Shown: positions 8,341 through 14,433, numbered from the stretch's first letter. The stretch: DNA of 14,433 bases from JABWBR01 sp036741235 (GCA_036741235.1 DAINSQ010000119.1:1-14433); one strand, 5' to 3'. Numbers and translations are program-made. Notes: generated from the sequence alone by a model not told the origin.

Positions 8341-9107
8341 ATACGCTCGAAAAAATACTGCAATCTAAAACACTGGAACGCCTGCGCCGCTTCTGGGGCA
8401 AACAAACCGGCATTTACCTCAAGCTCAAGCGATTTACCGCTTCTGCCAGCGAACAAATGCGCACGGCTATGTTGCTCAAGCATCAGGGCATCAGCCTGGT
8501 TTTTGATGTTGGCGCTAATACCGGGCAATTTGCGGAATCGCTCTACGACTTCGGTTACAAAGGTCGGGTCATTTCATTTGAGCCCGTTGCATCGGCATAC
8601 GACGAATTACTGGCGCGCAGCAAGGCCTATCCGCAGTGGACGGTAGTGGAACGCAGCGCCATTGGCAGCACCGACGGAGAAATTGACATCAATGTGAGCG
8701 ATGATACCGTGTTTAGCTCGGTGTTACCGATTAAAGACTCTTATGTAGCTCATAATCCCAAGTCGAAAATGGTGCGCAAAGAGCGTATTCCATTGCACAA
8801 ACTCGACACCATCGCCGGTCAGTATATCCAGCCCGGCGACCGAATATTATTAAAAATTGATACGCAGGGGTACGAAAAAGAAGTACTCGACGGCGCTGCC
8901 CAATTGCTGGCGCGCGTCAGCGGCATCAAAATAGAAATCCCGCTGTATCCCATCTATGAAAATACCCGTTTTGCCTTTTACGACATTGCGGATTTCATGC
9001 GCGACCACGGCTTTCAGCCATACAGCTTCCATGTAGAAGGCGTTGATTTGAATACAGGCCGCGTAAATACTATCGACGGCATGTTTTTCAAAAGCGAGCA
9101 GGTATGA
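8337..9107 (+). CDS. FkbM-family SAM-dependent methyltransferase
   Basis: FkbM enzymes O-methylate sugars or related hydroxyls. In a glycan cluster the likely target is a sugar residue of the polymer, which is an inference from context. The protein has 256 residues, a usual length for the family. Motif I for SAM binding is VFDVGANTGQF (55-65), and FEP at 81-83 ends the second strand. LLKIDTQGYEKEVLDGA (171-187) is the FkbM hallmark (KIDxQGxExxVLxG). About 50 N-terminal residues rich in basic and hydrophobic residues precede the fold. The start overlaps the GT4 stop by ATGA and the stop overlaps the GT2 start by ATGA, so the three are translated as one unit. Confidence 0.93.
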   Translation: MNTLEKILQSKTLERLRRFWGKQTGIYLKLKRFTASASEQMRTAMLLKHQGISLVFDVGANTGQFAESLYDFGYKGRVISFEPVASAYDELLARSKAYPQWTVVERSAIGSTDGEIDINVSDDTVFSSVLPIKDSYVAHNPKSKMVRKERIPLHKLDTIAGQYIQPGDRILLKIDTQGYEKEVLDGAAQLLARVSGIKIEIPLYPIYENTRFAFYDIADFMRDHGFQPYSFHVEGVDLNTGRVNTIDGMFFKSEQV

Positions 9108-9964
9108 ATTACGTGATCATCATGCCGGCCTACAACGAAGAATTGATGCTGCCCCGCGCCCTGGATAGCATAGCGGCCCAGAGCATGCTGCCGCAGCGCC
9201 TGCTGGTGGTCAACGACGGCTCTACCGACGGCACCGCCGAGGTGGTAGAAGCATATGCCCGGCATTATCCCTGGATCGGACTTGTCAACAACACGCGCAA
9301 AGAAGCCCGCGCTGCCGGCGCCAAAGTAGTGCGTGCTTTTAATATGGGCTACCAGGCCCTGCTCGTCCACGACTACGATTTCCTTGTCAAGCTCGACGCC
9401 GACCTGGAGCTACCCACTGACTACTTCGAGCGCATCGCCGGCTTTTTTGCCGCTGATCCCCGGCTTGGCATTGCCGGCGGTACGATTGTAATTGAGCGCA
9501 ACGGCGAATGGGTATACGAACATTTCTCCGATGAAGACCACGTAAAAGGCGCCTACAAATCATATCGGCGCGCCTGCTTCGAGGCCATCGGCGGCCTCAA
9601 ACCCTCTATAGGCTGGGATACCGCCGATGAACTACTGGCCCGCTACCACGGCTGGTCGATCAAAGTGGATACCTCGCTGAAAGTCAGACACTACCGCGAA
9701 CTAGGCGCTGAAACCGGATCCGTGAAAATTCGCGTAAAAGTAGGACAGGGCATGTATCGCCTGCGCTACGGCTTTTGGATCACACTCATCAGCGCCGTTA
9801 AAGCCGGTTATTTGAATAAACCCTATATCCTCACGGGCATCGGCGTGCTATGGGGCTGGCTGAAATCATGTCTCAACCGCGATGCTTTTATGGTAACGGA
9901 AGACGAAGGCCGGTTTATCCGCCGGTTTCGCTTGCAGCGAATGATGGGTAAATTGGGCGTGTAG
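9104..9964 (+). CDS. GT2-family (GT-A fold) glycosyltransferase
   Basis: This 286-residue glycosyltransferase probably acts on the inner membrane surface during polysaccharide synthesis. The N-terminus has the family start VIIMPAYNEE (4-13). The nucleotide-binding segment is VVNDGSTDGT (35-44), and the metal-binding DxD is KLDADLELP (DAD at 98-100). GWDTADELLARYHG (170-183) sits where the catalytic acid or base acid lies in processive-type GT2 enzymes. A moderately hydrophobic segment (about 237-255, YILTGIGVLWGWL) may touch the membrane, and the tail is basic. It ends the plus-strand block and is convergent with the small secreted-protein gene, 25 bases away. I see no strong terminator between them. 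Confidence 0.92.
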   Translation: MNYVIIMPAYNEELMLPRALDSIAAQSMLPQRLLVVNDGSTDGTAEVVEAYARHYPWIGLVNNTRKEARAAGAKVVRAFNMGYQALLVHDYDFLVKLDADLELPTDYFERIAGFFAADPRLGIAGGTIVIERNGEWVYEHFSDEDHVKGAYKSYRRACFEAIGGLKPSIGWDTADELLARYHGWSIKVDTSLKVRHYRELGAETGSVKIRVKVGQGMYRLRYGFWITLISAVKAGYLNKPYILTGIGVLWGWLKSCLNRDAFMVTEDEGRFIRRFRLQRMMGKLGV

Positions 9965-9989
9965 GGAGACTATACGACTGATCGCGCCA

Positions 9990-10379
9990 TCACGCCTGGC
10001 TTGTCCAGGAAAAAGTATACGCCGCACTCCGCCTTTTTACTTTAAACAACAATTCTTTGTCATTGATTTTCAATATTTTGGCCTTCGATTTTTTATTCTC
10101 GCCGCCAAATATCAAAAGCAGATTGTCAGCGCCTTTTAATTGCCAGGAGCCACTCGTAGCGTTAAAAATAGGTTGAGTTGCCTGCCAGGAACCATCGGGT
10201 TTGAAAGTCAACTGGGCGCCTGAGGGTAGCGAATGGTGGGTTCCCAGGCCCGACATCATATCTTCCGTAATAGTCCATACATGTTTGGACAATAACTCGC
10301 CGTTATTGGATTGGGCCTGTGCGAACGTGCCGATGAGACAAGCCGCCAGCAACGAGAAAAAGAATGGTTTTGTTTTCAT
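9990..10379 (-). CDS. Small secreted protein, lipocalin-like, function unknown
   Basis: The product has 129 residues with a clear signal peptide: basic MKTK, hydrophobic FFFSLLAACLIGTFA, and probable cleavage after AQA near residue 22. The mature part of about 107 residues has alternating short beta-like stretches (AQLTFKPDGSWQ, SGSWQLKGADNLLLIFGG, KILKINDKELLFKVKR). This resembles small lipocalin-like domains in Bacteroidota, where a strand carrying a GSW motif is common. The Cys in LAAC is not followed by a lipoprotein-like tail, so I favour a free periplasmic or secreted protein. It has its own 111-base upstream region containing no exact TAnnTTTG box. I assign no function. Confidence 0.85.
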   Translation of the reverse strand: MKTKPFFFSLLAACLIGTFAQAQSNNGELLSKHVWTITEDMMSGLGTHHSLPSGAQLTFKPDGSWQATQPIFNATSGSWQLKGADNLLLIFGGENKKSKAKILKINDKELLFKVKRRSAAYTFSWTSQA

Positions 10380-10491
10380 GACATCAATTTATGGGTGAAT
10401 TAATGCGCCTCAAGTTGGAGCAAATAGCATATACCAACAAATTGCATTCGACGGAAAAAGAGGTATATTAGACAAAAGTCCAAATAAGCGC

Positions 10492-10965
10492 TTAATCCTT
10501 CCTTGGTCCCTTTGTCCCTCCCGTCTTCTCCAACAGGCGCACCTCTTTGATAACGATATCATGCGACAGGGCCTTGCACATGTCATAAATGGTAAGGGCG
10601 GCGATAGTGGCGCCGGTGAGCGCTTCCATTTCCACGCCGGTTTTGCCATGCAGGCTGGCTTTACAAGTGATAACCACTTCGAGCCCTTCAACGGTCATAT
10701 CGATTTTGCAGTCTTCGAGCCCGAGTGGGTGGCAAAGCGGGATGAGGTCACCGGTTTTTTTTGCGGCCATAATGCCGGCAATGATGGCTGTCTGGAAAAC
10801 CGGACCTTTTTTGGTATGCAACTCATCGCCGGTCAGCAAAGCCATGATGGTTTCATTGAGAACTACCCTGCATTGTGCGGTTGCCGTTCTGTGGGTGACC
10901 GGTTTTTCGCCTACGTTGACCATTGCGGGGCGTCCTTCGTCGTCGATATGTGTGAGTTCGTTCAT
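10492..10965 (-). CDS. moaC: Cyclic pyranopterin monophosphate synthase MoaC
   Basis: MoaC converts the MoaA product to cyclic pyranopterin monophosphate, the first stable intermediate of molybdenum-cofactor synthesis, in the cytoplasm. At 157 residues it is close to the family length. The N-terminal LTHIDDEGRPAMVNVGEK matches the family start. Active-site elements are KKGPVFQTAIIAGI (52-65), LIPLCHPLGL (74-83), GKTGVEMEALTGA (107-119) and IYDMCKA, with D128 and K131 where E. coli MoaC has its catalytic pair. The tail after LLEKTGG reads TKGPRKD and is encoded by a GGGACAAA/GGGACCAA pair, unlike the usual GGKSG ending. The gene lies downstream of moaA. Element copy 2 ends only four bases before this ATG, so nothing else fits between them. 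Confidence 0.97.
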   Translation of the reverse strand: MNELTHIDDEGRPAMVNVGEKPVTHRTATAQCRVVLNETIMALLTGDELHTKKGPVFQTAIIAGIMAAKKTGDLIPLCHPLGLEDCKIDMTVEGLEVVITCKASLHGKTGVEMEALTGATIAALTIYDMCKALSHDIVIKEVRLLEKTGGTKGPRKD

Positions 10966-10969
10966 TTCT

Positions 10970-11247
10970 GTTGTAGGTTGTAGGTTGTAGGTTGTAGGTT
11001 ATAGGTTGTAGGTTTGTTTATAAGNNNNNNNNNNNNNNNNNNNNNNNNNNNNNNNNNNNNNNNNNNNNNNNNNNNNNNNNNNNNNNNNNNNNNNNNNNNN
11101 NNNNNNNNNNNNNNNNNNNNNNNNGTTGTAGGTTGTAGGTTGTAGGTTGTAGGTTATAGGTTGTAGGTTTGTTTATAAGTTTAAGCGTTTATAGGTTTAT
11201 AAACCAATAAACCAATAAACCAATAAACCAATAAACCTACAACCCCG
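10970..11247. repeat. Palindromic GTTGTAG element, copy 2, split by an N gap
   Basis: Left of the gap are four GTTGTAG units, one GTTATAG, one GTTGTAG, then GTTTGTTTATAAG (10970-11024). The same 55 bases recur at 11125-11179 after the gap. They lead into the palindrome GGTTTATAAACC (11194-11205), four AATAAACC-type units and the closing CCTACAACCCCG (11236-11247). Without the duplicated block and Ns the element is about 123 bp. It runs from three bases after the moaA stop to four bases before the moaC start, so it forms essentially the whole intercistronic spacer. Confidence 0.9.
11025..11124. other. Assembly gap (100 Ns), probably artefactual
   Basis: There are exactly 100 Ns. The 55 bases on either side (10970-11024 and 11125-11179) are identical, so the flanking contigs most likely overlap and the gap length carries no meaning. 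Collapsing it leaves a moaA-moaC spacer of about 129 bp. Confidence 0.95.
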
Positions 11248-11249
11248 AT

Positions 11250-12245
11250 TCATCCACCGATCGTCGACATACTTTCATTCACGGGCAAGCCCAGGCGGTT
11301 TTGTTCGGCTTCGTGGCCGTCGCGGCTGCGGTGTGAGACTGCATTTACGATTGCGTCGCGCACTTGATCGTCGGTAGCGCCGTTGCGAAGGAGGTCTTTG
11401 ATATTAAAAACGCCGTTGTCGTACAGGCAGGTTTTGAGCACTCCTTGCGGAGTAAGTCTCAGGCGGTTGCAGGCGCCGCAAAAACTGCGGGTATAAGCCG
11501 CAATAATGCCTAATCTGCCTTGTAGCCCAGGCGCCGAATAATTCGACGAAGTAGAATGGGGCGGGTCTGGAAGTTTTTCCAACCCGGGAAATGCGGTACG
11601 CAAAGTATCCAGTATTTTCAAAAAATTCCACTCCCACCGTTGGTGATGATTGCCTGCGCCGTTAAAAGGCATTTCTTCAATAAAGCGCACATCAGCGGGA
11701 TATTGGGCGGCCAATTGGGCCATCGGCACAATATCTTCGGTGTTAATGCCTTGCATAACCACCATATTAATTTTCACCTTGATACGGCGCTCCATGAGGG
11801 CAAAAAATGTCGACAGCACCTTGTCGAAATCATTACGCCGGGTGACCTGAAAAAACCGGTTTTTATCGAGGGTGTCCAGGCTCAGATTCACCGATTTGAT
11901 ACCCAGTTTCACCAAATCGTCGATATATTGATGGGTTAAGGTACCGTTGGTGGTGAGGTTGATTTGTTTGATGCCGGGTATCTCGCGCAGATGATACATA
12001 AAAGCCAGTATATCGGTGCGTACAAAGGGTTCGCCGCCGGTAATGCGCACCTTCTCCACCCCCAATCCGGCCATAATCGTCACAATGCGAATCATTTCCT
12101 CATAGGTCATCAACTCTGCTTTAGGCAGGTATTTGATGCCCTCCTCCGGCATGCAGTAAAAGCAGCGCAGGTTACAACGGTCTGTTACCGCCAGGCGCAG
12201 GTAGTTCACTACCCTGCCGTGATTGTCGATCATGTGTGGAATCAT
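11250..12245 (-). CDS. moaA: GTP 3',8-cyclase MoaA (radical SAM)
   Basis: MoaA is the radical-SAM enzyme that rearranges GTP to 3',8-cyclo-7,8-dihydro-GTP, the substrate of MoaC. It has 331 residues, the normal length. The SAM-binding [4Fe-4S] motif is C24-x3-C28-x2-C31 (CNLRCFYC). The radical-SAM GGEP motif is at 69-73 (TGGEP). The second, substrate-binding cluster is C256-x2-C259-x13-C273 (CGACNRL...KTC). The C-terminal Gly-Gly required for activity is present (STIGG). The promoter box ends only about nine bases before the ATG at 12245, so either the mRNA is nearly leaderless or initiation is at the in-frame ATG at 12233 (MIDNHGR). It is the first gene of a moaA-moaC unit; other cofactor genes are not in the window. 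Confidence 0.97.
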   Translation of the reverse strand: MIPHMIDNHGRVVNYLRLAVTDRCNLRCFYCMPEEGIKYLPKAELMTYEEMIRIVTIMAGLGVEKVRITGGEPFVRTDILAFMYHLREIPGIKQINLTTNGTLTHQYIDDLVKLGIKSVNLSLDTLDKNRFFQVTRRNDFDKVLSTFFALMERRIKVKINMVVMQGINTEDIVPMAQLAAQYPADVRFIEEMPFNGAGNHHQRWEWNFLKILDTLRTAFPGLEKLPDPPHSTSSNYSAPGLQGRLGIIAAYTRSFCGACNRLRLTPQGVLKTCLYDNGVFNIKDLLRNGATDDQVRDAIVNAVSHRSRDGHEAEQNRLGLPVNESMSTIGG

Positions 12246-12253
12246 GGCAATGG

Positions 12254-12261
12254 CAAAGATA
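12254..12261 (-). promoter_or_regulatory. Bacteroidota -7 promoter box for moaA-moaC
   Basis: On the minus strand the sequence reads TATCTTTG, an exact TAnnTTTG match. Transcription should begin around 12246-12249, directly before the ATG at 12245. I see no exact TTG at the expected -33 distance; that position is close to the edge of repeat copy 3 (from 12288). Confidence 0.6.
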
Positions 12262-12287
12262 CAACGAAAAACTGATGTCGTTTATCG

Positions 12288-12403
12288 GTTGTAGGTTGTA
12301 GGCTGTAGGTTGTAGGTTCGTTTACAGGTTTACGGGTTTATAGTACACTCTTATTCATAAACTTATAAACTATTAAACTTATAAACAAACCTACAACCCA
12401 CAA
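12288..12403. repeat. Palindromic GTTGTAG element, copy 3 (inverted relative to copies 1 and 2)
   Basis: Four GTTGTAG-type units (one is GCTGTAG) occupy 12288-12315. GTTTACAG/GTTTACGG/GTTTATAG-like units follow, then an unpaired centre (about 12342-12354) and a right arm ending CCTACAACCC (12390-12399). Read on the minus strand, the right arm matches the left arm of copy 1 base for base over 35 positions, then 6 of the next 7. Copy 3 is thus the same element in the opposite orientation. It begins directly at the stop codon (12404-12406, TAG) of the upstream minus-strand gene and ends 26 bases short of the moaA -7 box. Confidence 0.9.
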
Positions 12404-13273
12404 CTACTTCACCTTTGCCGTCATCATCAGCATATTCAGTGCGCGTTTGGCTTTATCGCGTTGATCGGGGGCGCCGAGTTGCATCAGTCCCTCCCAGGTT
12501 TGGAACCCCATAGACTTGGCCACCTGGCGGCGGAATTCGATTTCTACGTTCGACTGGCGTTCGCCTGGTTTAGTTTTGGAGAAAGCGGCAGTTGTGTTTT
12601 TTACCTTTTCGCGACTCGAAGCTGTTGTTTTCCCCGAAGTAGTTCTGGTTTCCACGACTGGCGTTTTTGCGCGGCTGCGAGCGGCAAAACGTTTATCAAG
12701 ATCGAATTTTTCGATCAATTTGTTCATACTCCAGCCGTAATCGTAGTTGCGCAGCGCTTCCGACAGGGGCATAACGCGTTCGCCGGCGTGATCGCGGGCG
12801 ATATTGCGCAGTTCGCTTTTTGAAAAATCGCCGGTGTAGGCGTCAATGATTACCGCCGCCATGAGCACTTCCGGTTTGAGCGTGTACTGTGCGGAGAGGG
12901 ATTTTACGTCTTTTTCCCATTTGCGCACCGTAGACATCACAAAGCGATCTTCGTTGTACAATCGCTTGAGTTGGCTCTGAATCGATTCTTTTTCGACTTC
13001 CAGCGGCATTTCTGCGCGTTCGGGCGTTCTTTTGCGCGTTTTTTTGACAGGAGTATCCACGGAGGCTACTGCCGGCGGCGCTTCAAACGCTTCGTCGGAT
13101 ACGCGGCCCATGGCCATATTCCCTTCCATCCTTTCTCCGTTTACGATAACGTCTTCTTCTACCGTTCCGAATTTTTTGTCGGCGTCATTGATATAACCGA
13201 TGCCGATGAAGCTTAGTGCGCCGCTGGCGAATAAAACGCCTACAAATCCAACGAGAGTAAAAAATGATTTCAT
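12404..13273 (-). CDS. Unknown envelope protein encoded after the glucosaminidase
   Basis: I do not recognise the family of this 289-residue protein. An N-terminal hydrophobic segment (about 4-27, FTLVGFVGVLFASGALSF) is a signal peptide or anchor. A charged linker (30-95, including KKTRKRTPER) leads to a helical domain (about 96-195). Within it, SLSAQYTLKPEVLMAAVIIDAYTG resembles the opening helices of lysozyme-like transglycosylases, but a catalytic Glu is not evident: the expected position reads IIDAYTG. A Ser/Thr/Lys-rich linker (200-240) and a second conserved-looking segment (244-285, EFRRQVAKSMGFQTWEGLMQ) follow. It starts 12 bases after the glucosaminidase stop, so the two are probably cotranscribed and may act together on peptidoglycan. 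That role is inference. Confidence 0.8.
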   Translation of the reverse strand: MKSFFTLVGFVGVLFASGALSFIGIGYINDADKKFGTVEEDVIVNGERMEGNMAMGRVSDEAFEAPPAVASVDTPVKKTRKRTPERAEMPLEVEKESIQSQLKRLYNEDRFVMSTVRKWEKDVKSLSAQYTLKPEVLMAAVIIDAYTGDFSKSELRNIARDHAGERVMPLSEALRNYDYGWSMNKLIEKFDLDKRFAARSRAKTPVVETRTTSGKTTASSREKVKNTTAAFSKTKPGERQSNVEIEFRRQVAKSMGFQTWEGLMQLGAPDQRDKAKRALNMLMMTAKVK

Positions 13274-13285
13274 GAGTGCAAATTT

Positions 13286-14176
13286 TTATTGGTTAATAAT
13301 ATCGTAATCAATTTTCCACAATTGGTAAGTTTCGATGATGAGCGTGAGTTTTTCGGCATAACGCCGGGAAGTGGCGTAACCTGACATTTTTAGCCCCACG
13401 CACCAGGCGGCGTAGTACGGTACTACGTCTTTGCCGTAAATTTTTTTGGGAATCTGGTAAATTGAGCCTACCTGGTATTGTCCAATCCAACTGTAGCGTT
13501 TGCCGGCCAACAACATGCTGTGATGGCGGTAGCTGTCTTCAGCGGAATGGTACATTTGAAAGCGGTCGTAGTGGTGGTCGTCGCTTTGCTGCAAACAACC
13601 ATGAGCGATGCTGTGAGGGTAAAAGTCGTTGTCGTCGATTACGCCATCGGCGCGATAATCCGATTTTTTGATGCATTTGATGCCGAAGTGATTGTTGGCG
13701 ATGGTGGCCAGGCGGCTGCGACCTGCATCGGTTTCGAGGATTCCCTGAGCCAGGGTGACCGACGCGGGAATTTTGGCGCGCAACATTTCGGCCTCTGCCA
13801 GCGGCCGGTATTGCTCTATGTAATCCAAAAAGGCTTTCATACTTCGGCGTTTGCCGGCGCTGAAACGCTCGGCCAACCGGGCTTCTACGGCAGCCCGATC
13901 CCAGGTGTATGCGCCTTTGCGACGTGCCGCCGGCGCCGGCGCAACGCCGCCCTTGTAAAAAGCGACCAGCTTTTGGGCAAATACCTGCCCTGCCGCTTCC
14001 GAACCTGTCCTGAAGTCGGAAGACATTTTGCGCACCACCGGCATCCTGGAGATGCCATCGACGATGTCGTTGATTTCGTACCAATATCTGGAAACAATTA
14101 TCCAAGGCAGTACTACCGTTACAATGGCCAATACCATGCCCTTACCCAATGCTTCCAAACAAGAGCCTTGCTCCAT
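13286..14176 (-). CDS. Membrane-anchored glucosaminidase-domain (GH73-type) peptidoglycan hydrolase
   Basis: The protein is predicted to cut the glycan chain of peptidoglycan (beta-N-acetylglucosaminidase, FlgJ/LytG-like) in the periplasm. It has 296 residues. Residues about 14-31 (MVLAIVTVVLPWIIVSRY) form one membrane anchor; the ATG at 14137 (Met14) is an alternative start. A Pro/Ala/Arg-rich linker runs to about 90. The glucosaminidase domain spans about 112-285, with SVTLAQGILETDAGRS carrying the likely catalytic E148, then NNHFGIKC (161-168), the YDRFQMYHSAEDSYRHHS stretch and SGYATSRRYAEKL. There is no LysM or SPOR domain. The unknown envelope protein follows 12 bases downstream. I found no exact TAnnTTTG box in the 257 bases upstream. 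Confidence 0.9.
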   Translation of the reverse strand: MEQGSCLEALGKGMVLAIVTVVLPWIIVSRYWYEINDIVDGISRMPVVRKMSSDFRTGSEAAGQVFAQKLVAFYKGGVAPAPAARRKGAYTWDRAAVEARLAERFSAGKRRSMKAFLDYIEQYRPLAEAEMLRAKIPASVTLAQGILETDAGRSRLATIANNHFGIKCIKKSDYRADGVIDDNDFYPHSIAHGCLQQSDDHHYDRFQMYHSAEDSYRHHSMLLAGKRYSWIGQYQVGSIYQIPKKIYGKDVVPYYAAWCVGLKMSGYATSRRYAEKLTLIIETYQLWKIDYDIINQ

Positions 14177-14289
14177 GGCGATGAATTAGTTGATCCTCAA
14201 TCCTTGTTCAGGAATCATAGGATAAAACCAAGCTTGTGTAGGCTATCTTGTTGCCAATGAAATGGCTTTTTTAGCGACGACGGGGAAAC

Positions 14290-14343
14290 ACCCCGGGTGG
14301 TAACTGCCACGATGTAACGATGGTGAAGGTACCCCGGTGGTAA
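14290..14343 (+). repeat. Short imperfect direct repeat
   Basis: ACCCCGGGTGGTAA (14290-14303) recurs as ACCCCGGTGGTAA (14331-14343), differing by one deleted G. It lies upstream of the glucosaminidase gene and just left of the 8-bp tandem array. The first copy sits beside a small GGGG/CCCC hairpin (14282-14294). The function is unknown. Confidence 0.6.
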
Positions 14344-14348
14344 TGAAT

Positions 14349-14433
14349 AGGTGACTTCACCTTGTCACCTTGTCACCTTGTCACCCTGTCACCCTGTCAC
14401 CCTGTCACCTTGTCACCTTGTCACCCTGTCACC
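14349..14433. repeat. 8-bp tandem array (TTGTCACC/CTGTCACC) running off the window
   Basis: Nine uninterrupted 8-base units fill 14362-14433: three TTGTCACC, three CTGTCACC, two TTGTCACC, one CTGTCACC. Only the first base of the unit varies. Immediately left, AGGTGAC (14349-14355) is complementary to GTCACCT (14364-14370), a 7-bp stem, so the array carries the start of an inverted arm. The array is cut by the window end. Confidence 0.92.

Noticed and set aside
9965..9989. A bidirectional terminator between the convergent GT2 and small secreted-protein genes.
   Set aside because: The 25-base gap contains no clear inverted repeat or T-tract.
1..12403. A CRISPR array, suggested by the repeated units.
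   Set aside because: The units are 7-8 bases with no unique spacers, and there are no cas genes.
14253..14272. GCCA...TGGC hairpin followed by six T as an intrinsic terminator.
   Set aside because: The stem is only four base pairs, and no plus-strand gene precedes it in the window.

Overview
The window most resembles a Bacteroidota genome, and within it a Saprospiraceae-like lineage. Three points support this. Two genes have a clear TAnnTTTG -7 box and no Shine-Dalgarno sequence. A cell-wall amidase with a SPOR-like tail is divergent from a Bacteroidota-type LptD. The first large membrane protein is a Bacteroidota-type YfhO. The lineage is an inference from gene content and promoter style. 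Both window edges lie inside short tandem repeats, and a 100-N gap lies in another, so this looks like a whole draft or metagenomic scaffold broken at repeats.

Layout: (1) 103-4467, envelope biogenesis: a secreted N-acetylmuramoyl-L-alanine amidase (-) divergent from an LptD-like outer-membrane LPS-assembly protein (+). (2) 4532-9964, a plus-strand surface-glycan block: promoter, YfhO-family membrane protein, GT4 glycosyltransferase, FkbM methyltransferase and GT2 glycosyltransferase; the last three overlap by ATGA. (3) 9990-10379, a small secreted protein of unknown function (-). (4) 10492-12261, molybdenum-cofactor synthesis: moaA then moaC (-), from a promoter just upstream of moaA. (5) 12404-14176, a membrane-anchored GH73-type glucosaminidase followed by a secreted or anchored unknown protein (-). 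(6) 14177-14433, no gene, with a direct repeat and a pure 8-bp tandem array running off the end.

The most unusual content is a family of roughly 110-130 bp imperfect palindromes at 1-113, 10970-11247 and 12288-12403. Each has (GTTGTAG)n at one end, an AT-rich middle of GTTTATA-like units and a complementary CCTACAAC end. Copies 1 and 2 are nearly identical. Copy 3 is the same element inverted. Each abuts the stop codon of the upstream gene, and copy 1 supplies the amidase stop codon. An analogous structure with another repeat unit follows the yfhO-like stop (7099-7178), and another 8-bp array closes the window.

The 55 bases left of the N gap are identical to the 55 bases right of it. The gap is therefore probably an assembly artefact, and the true moaA-moaC spacer would be about 129 bp, almost entirely this element.
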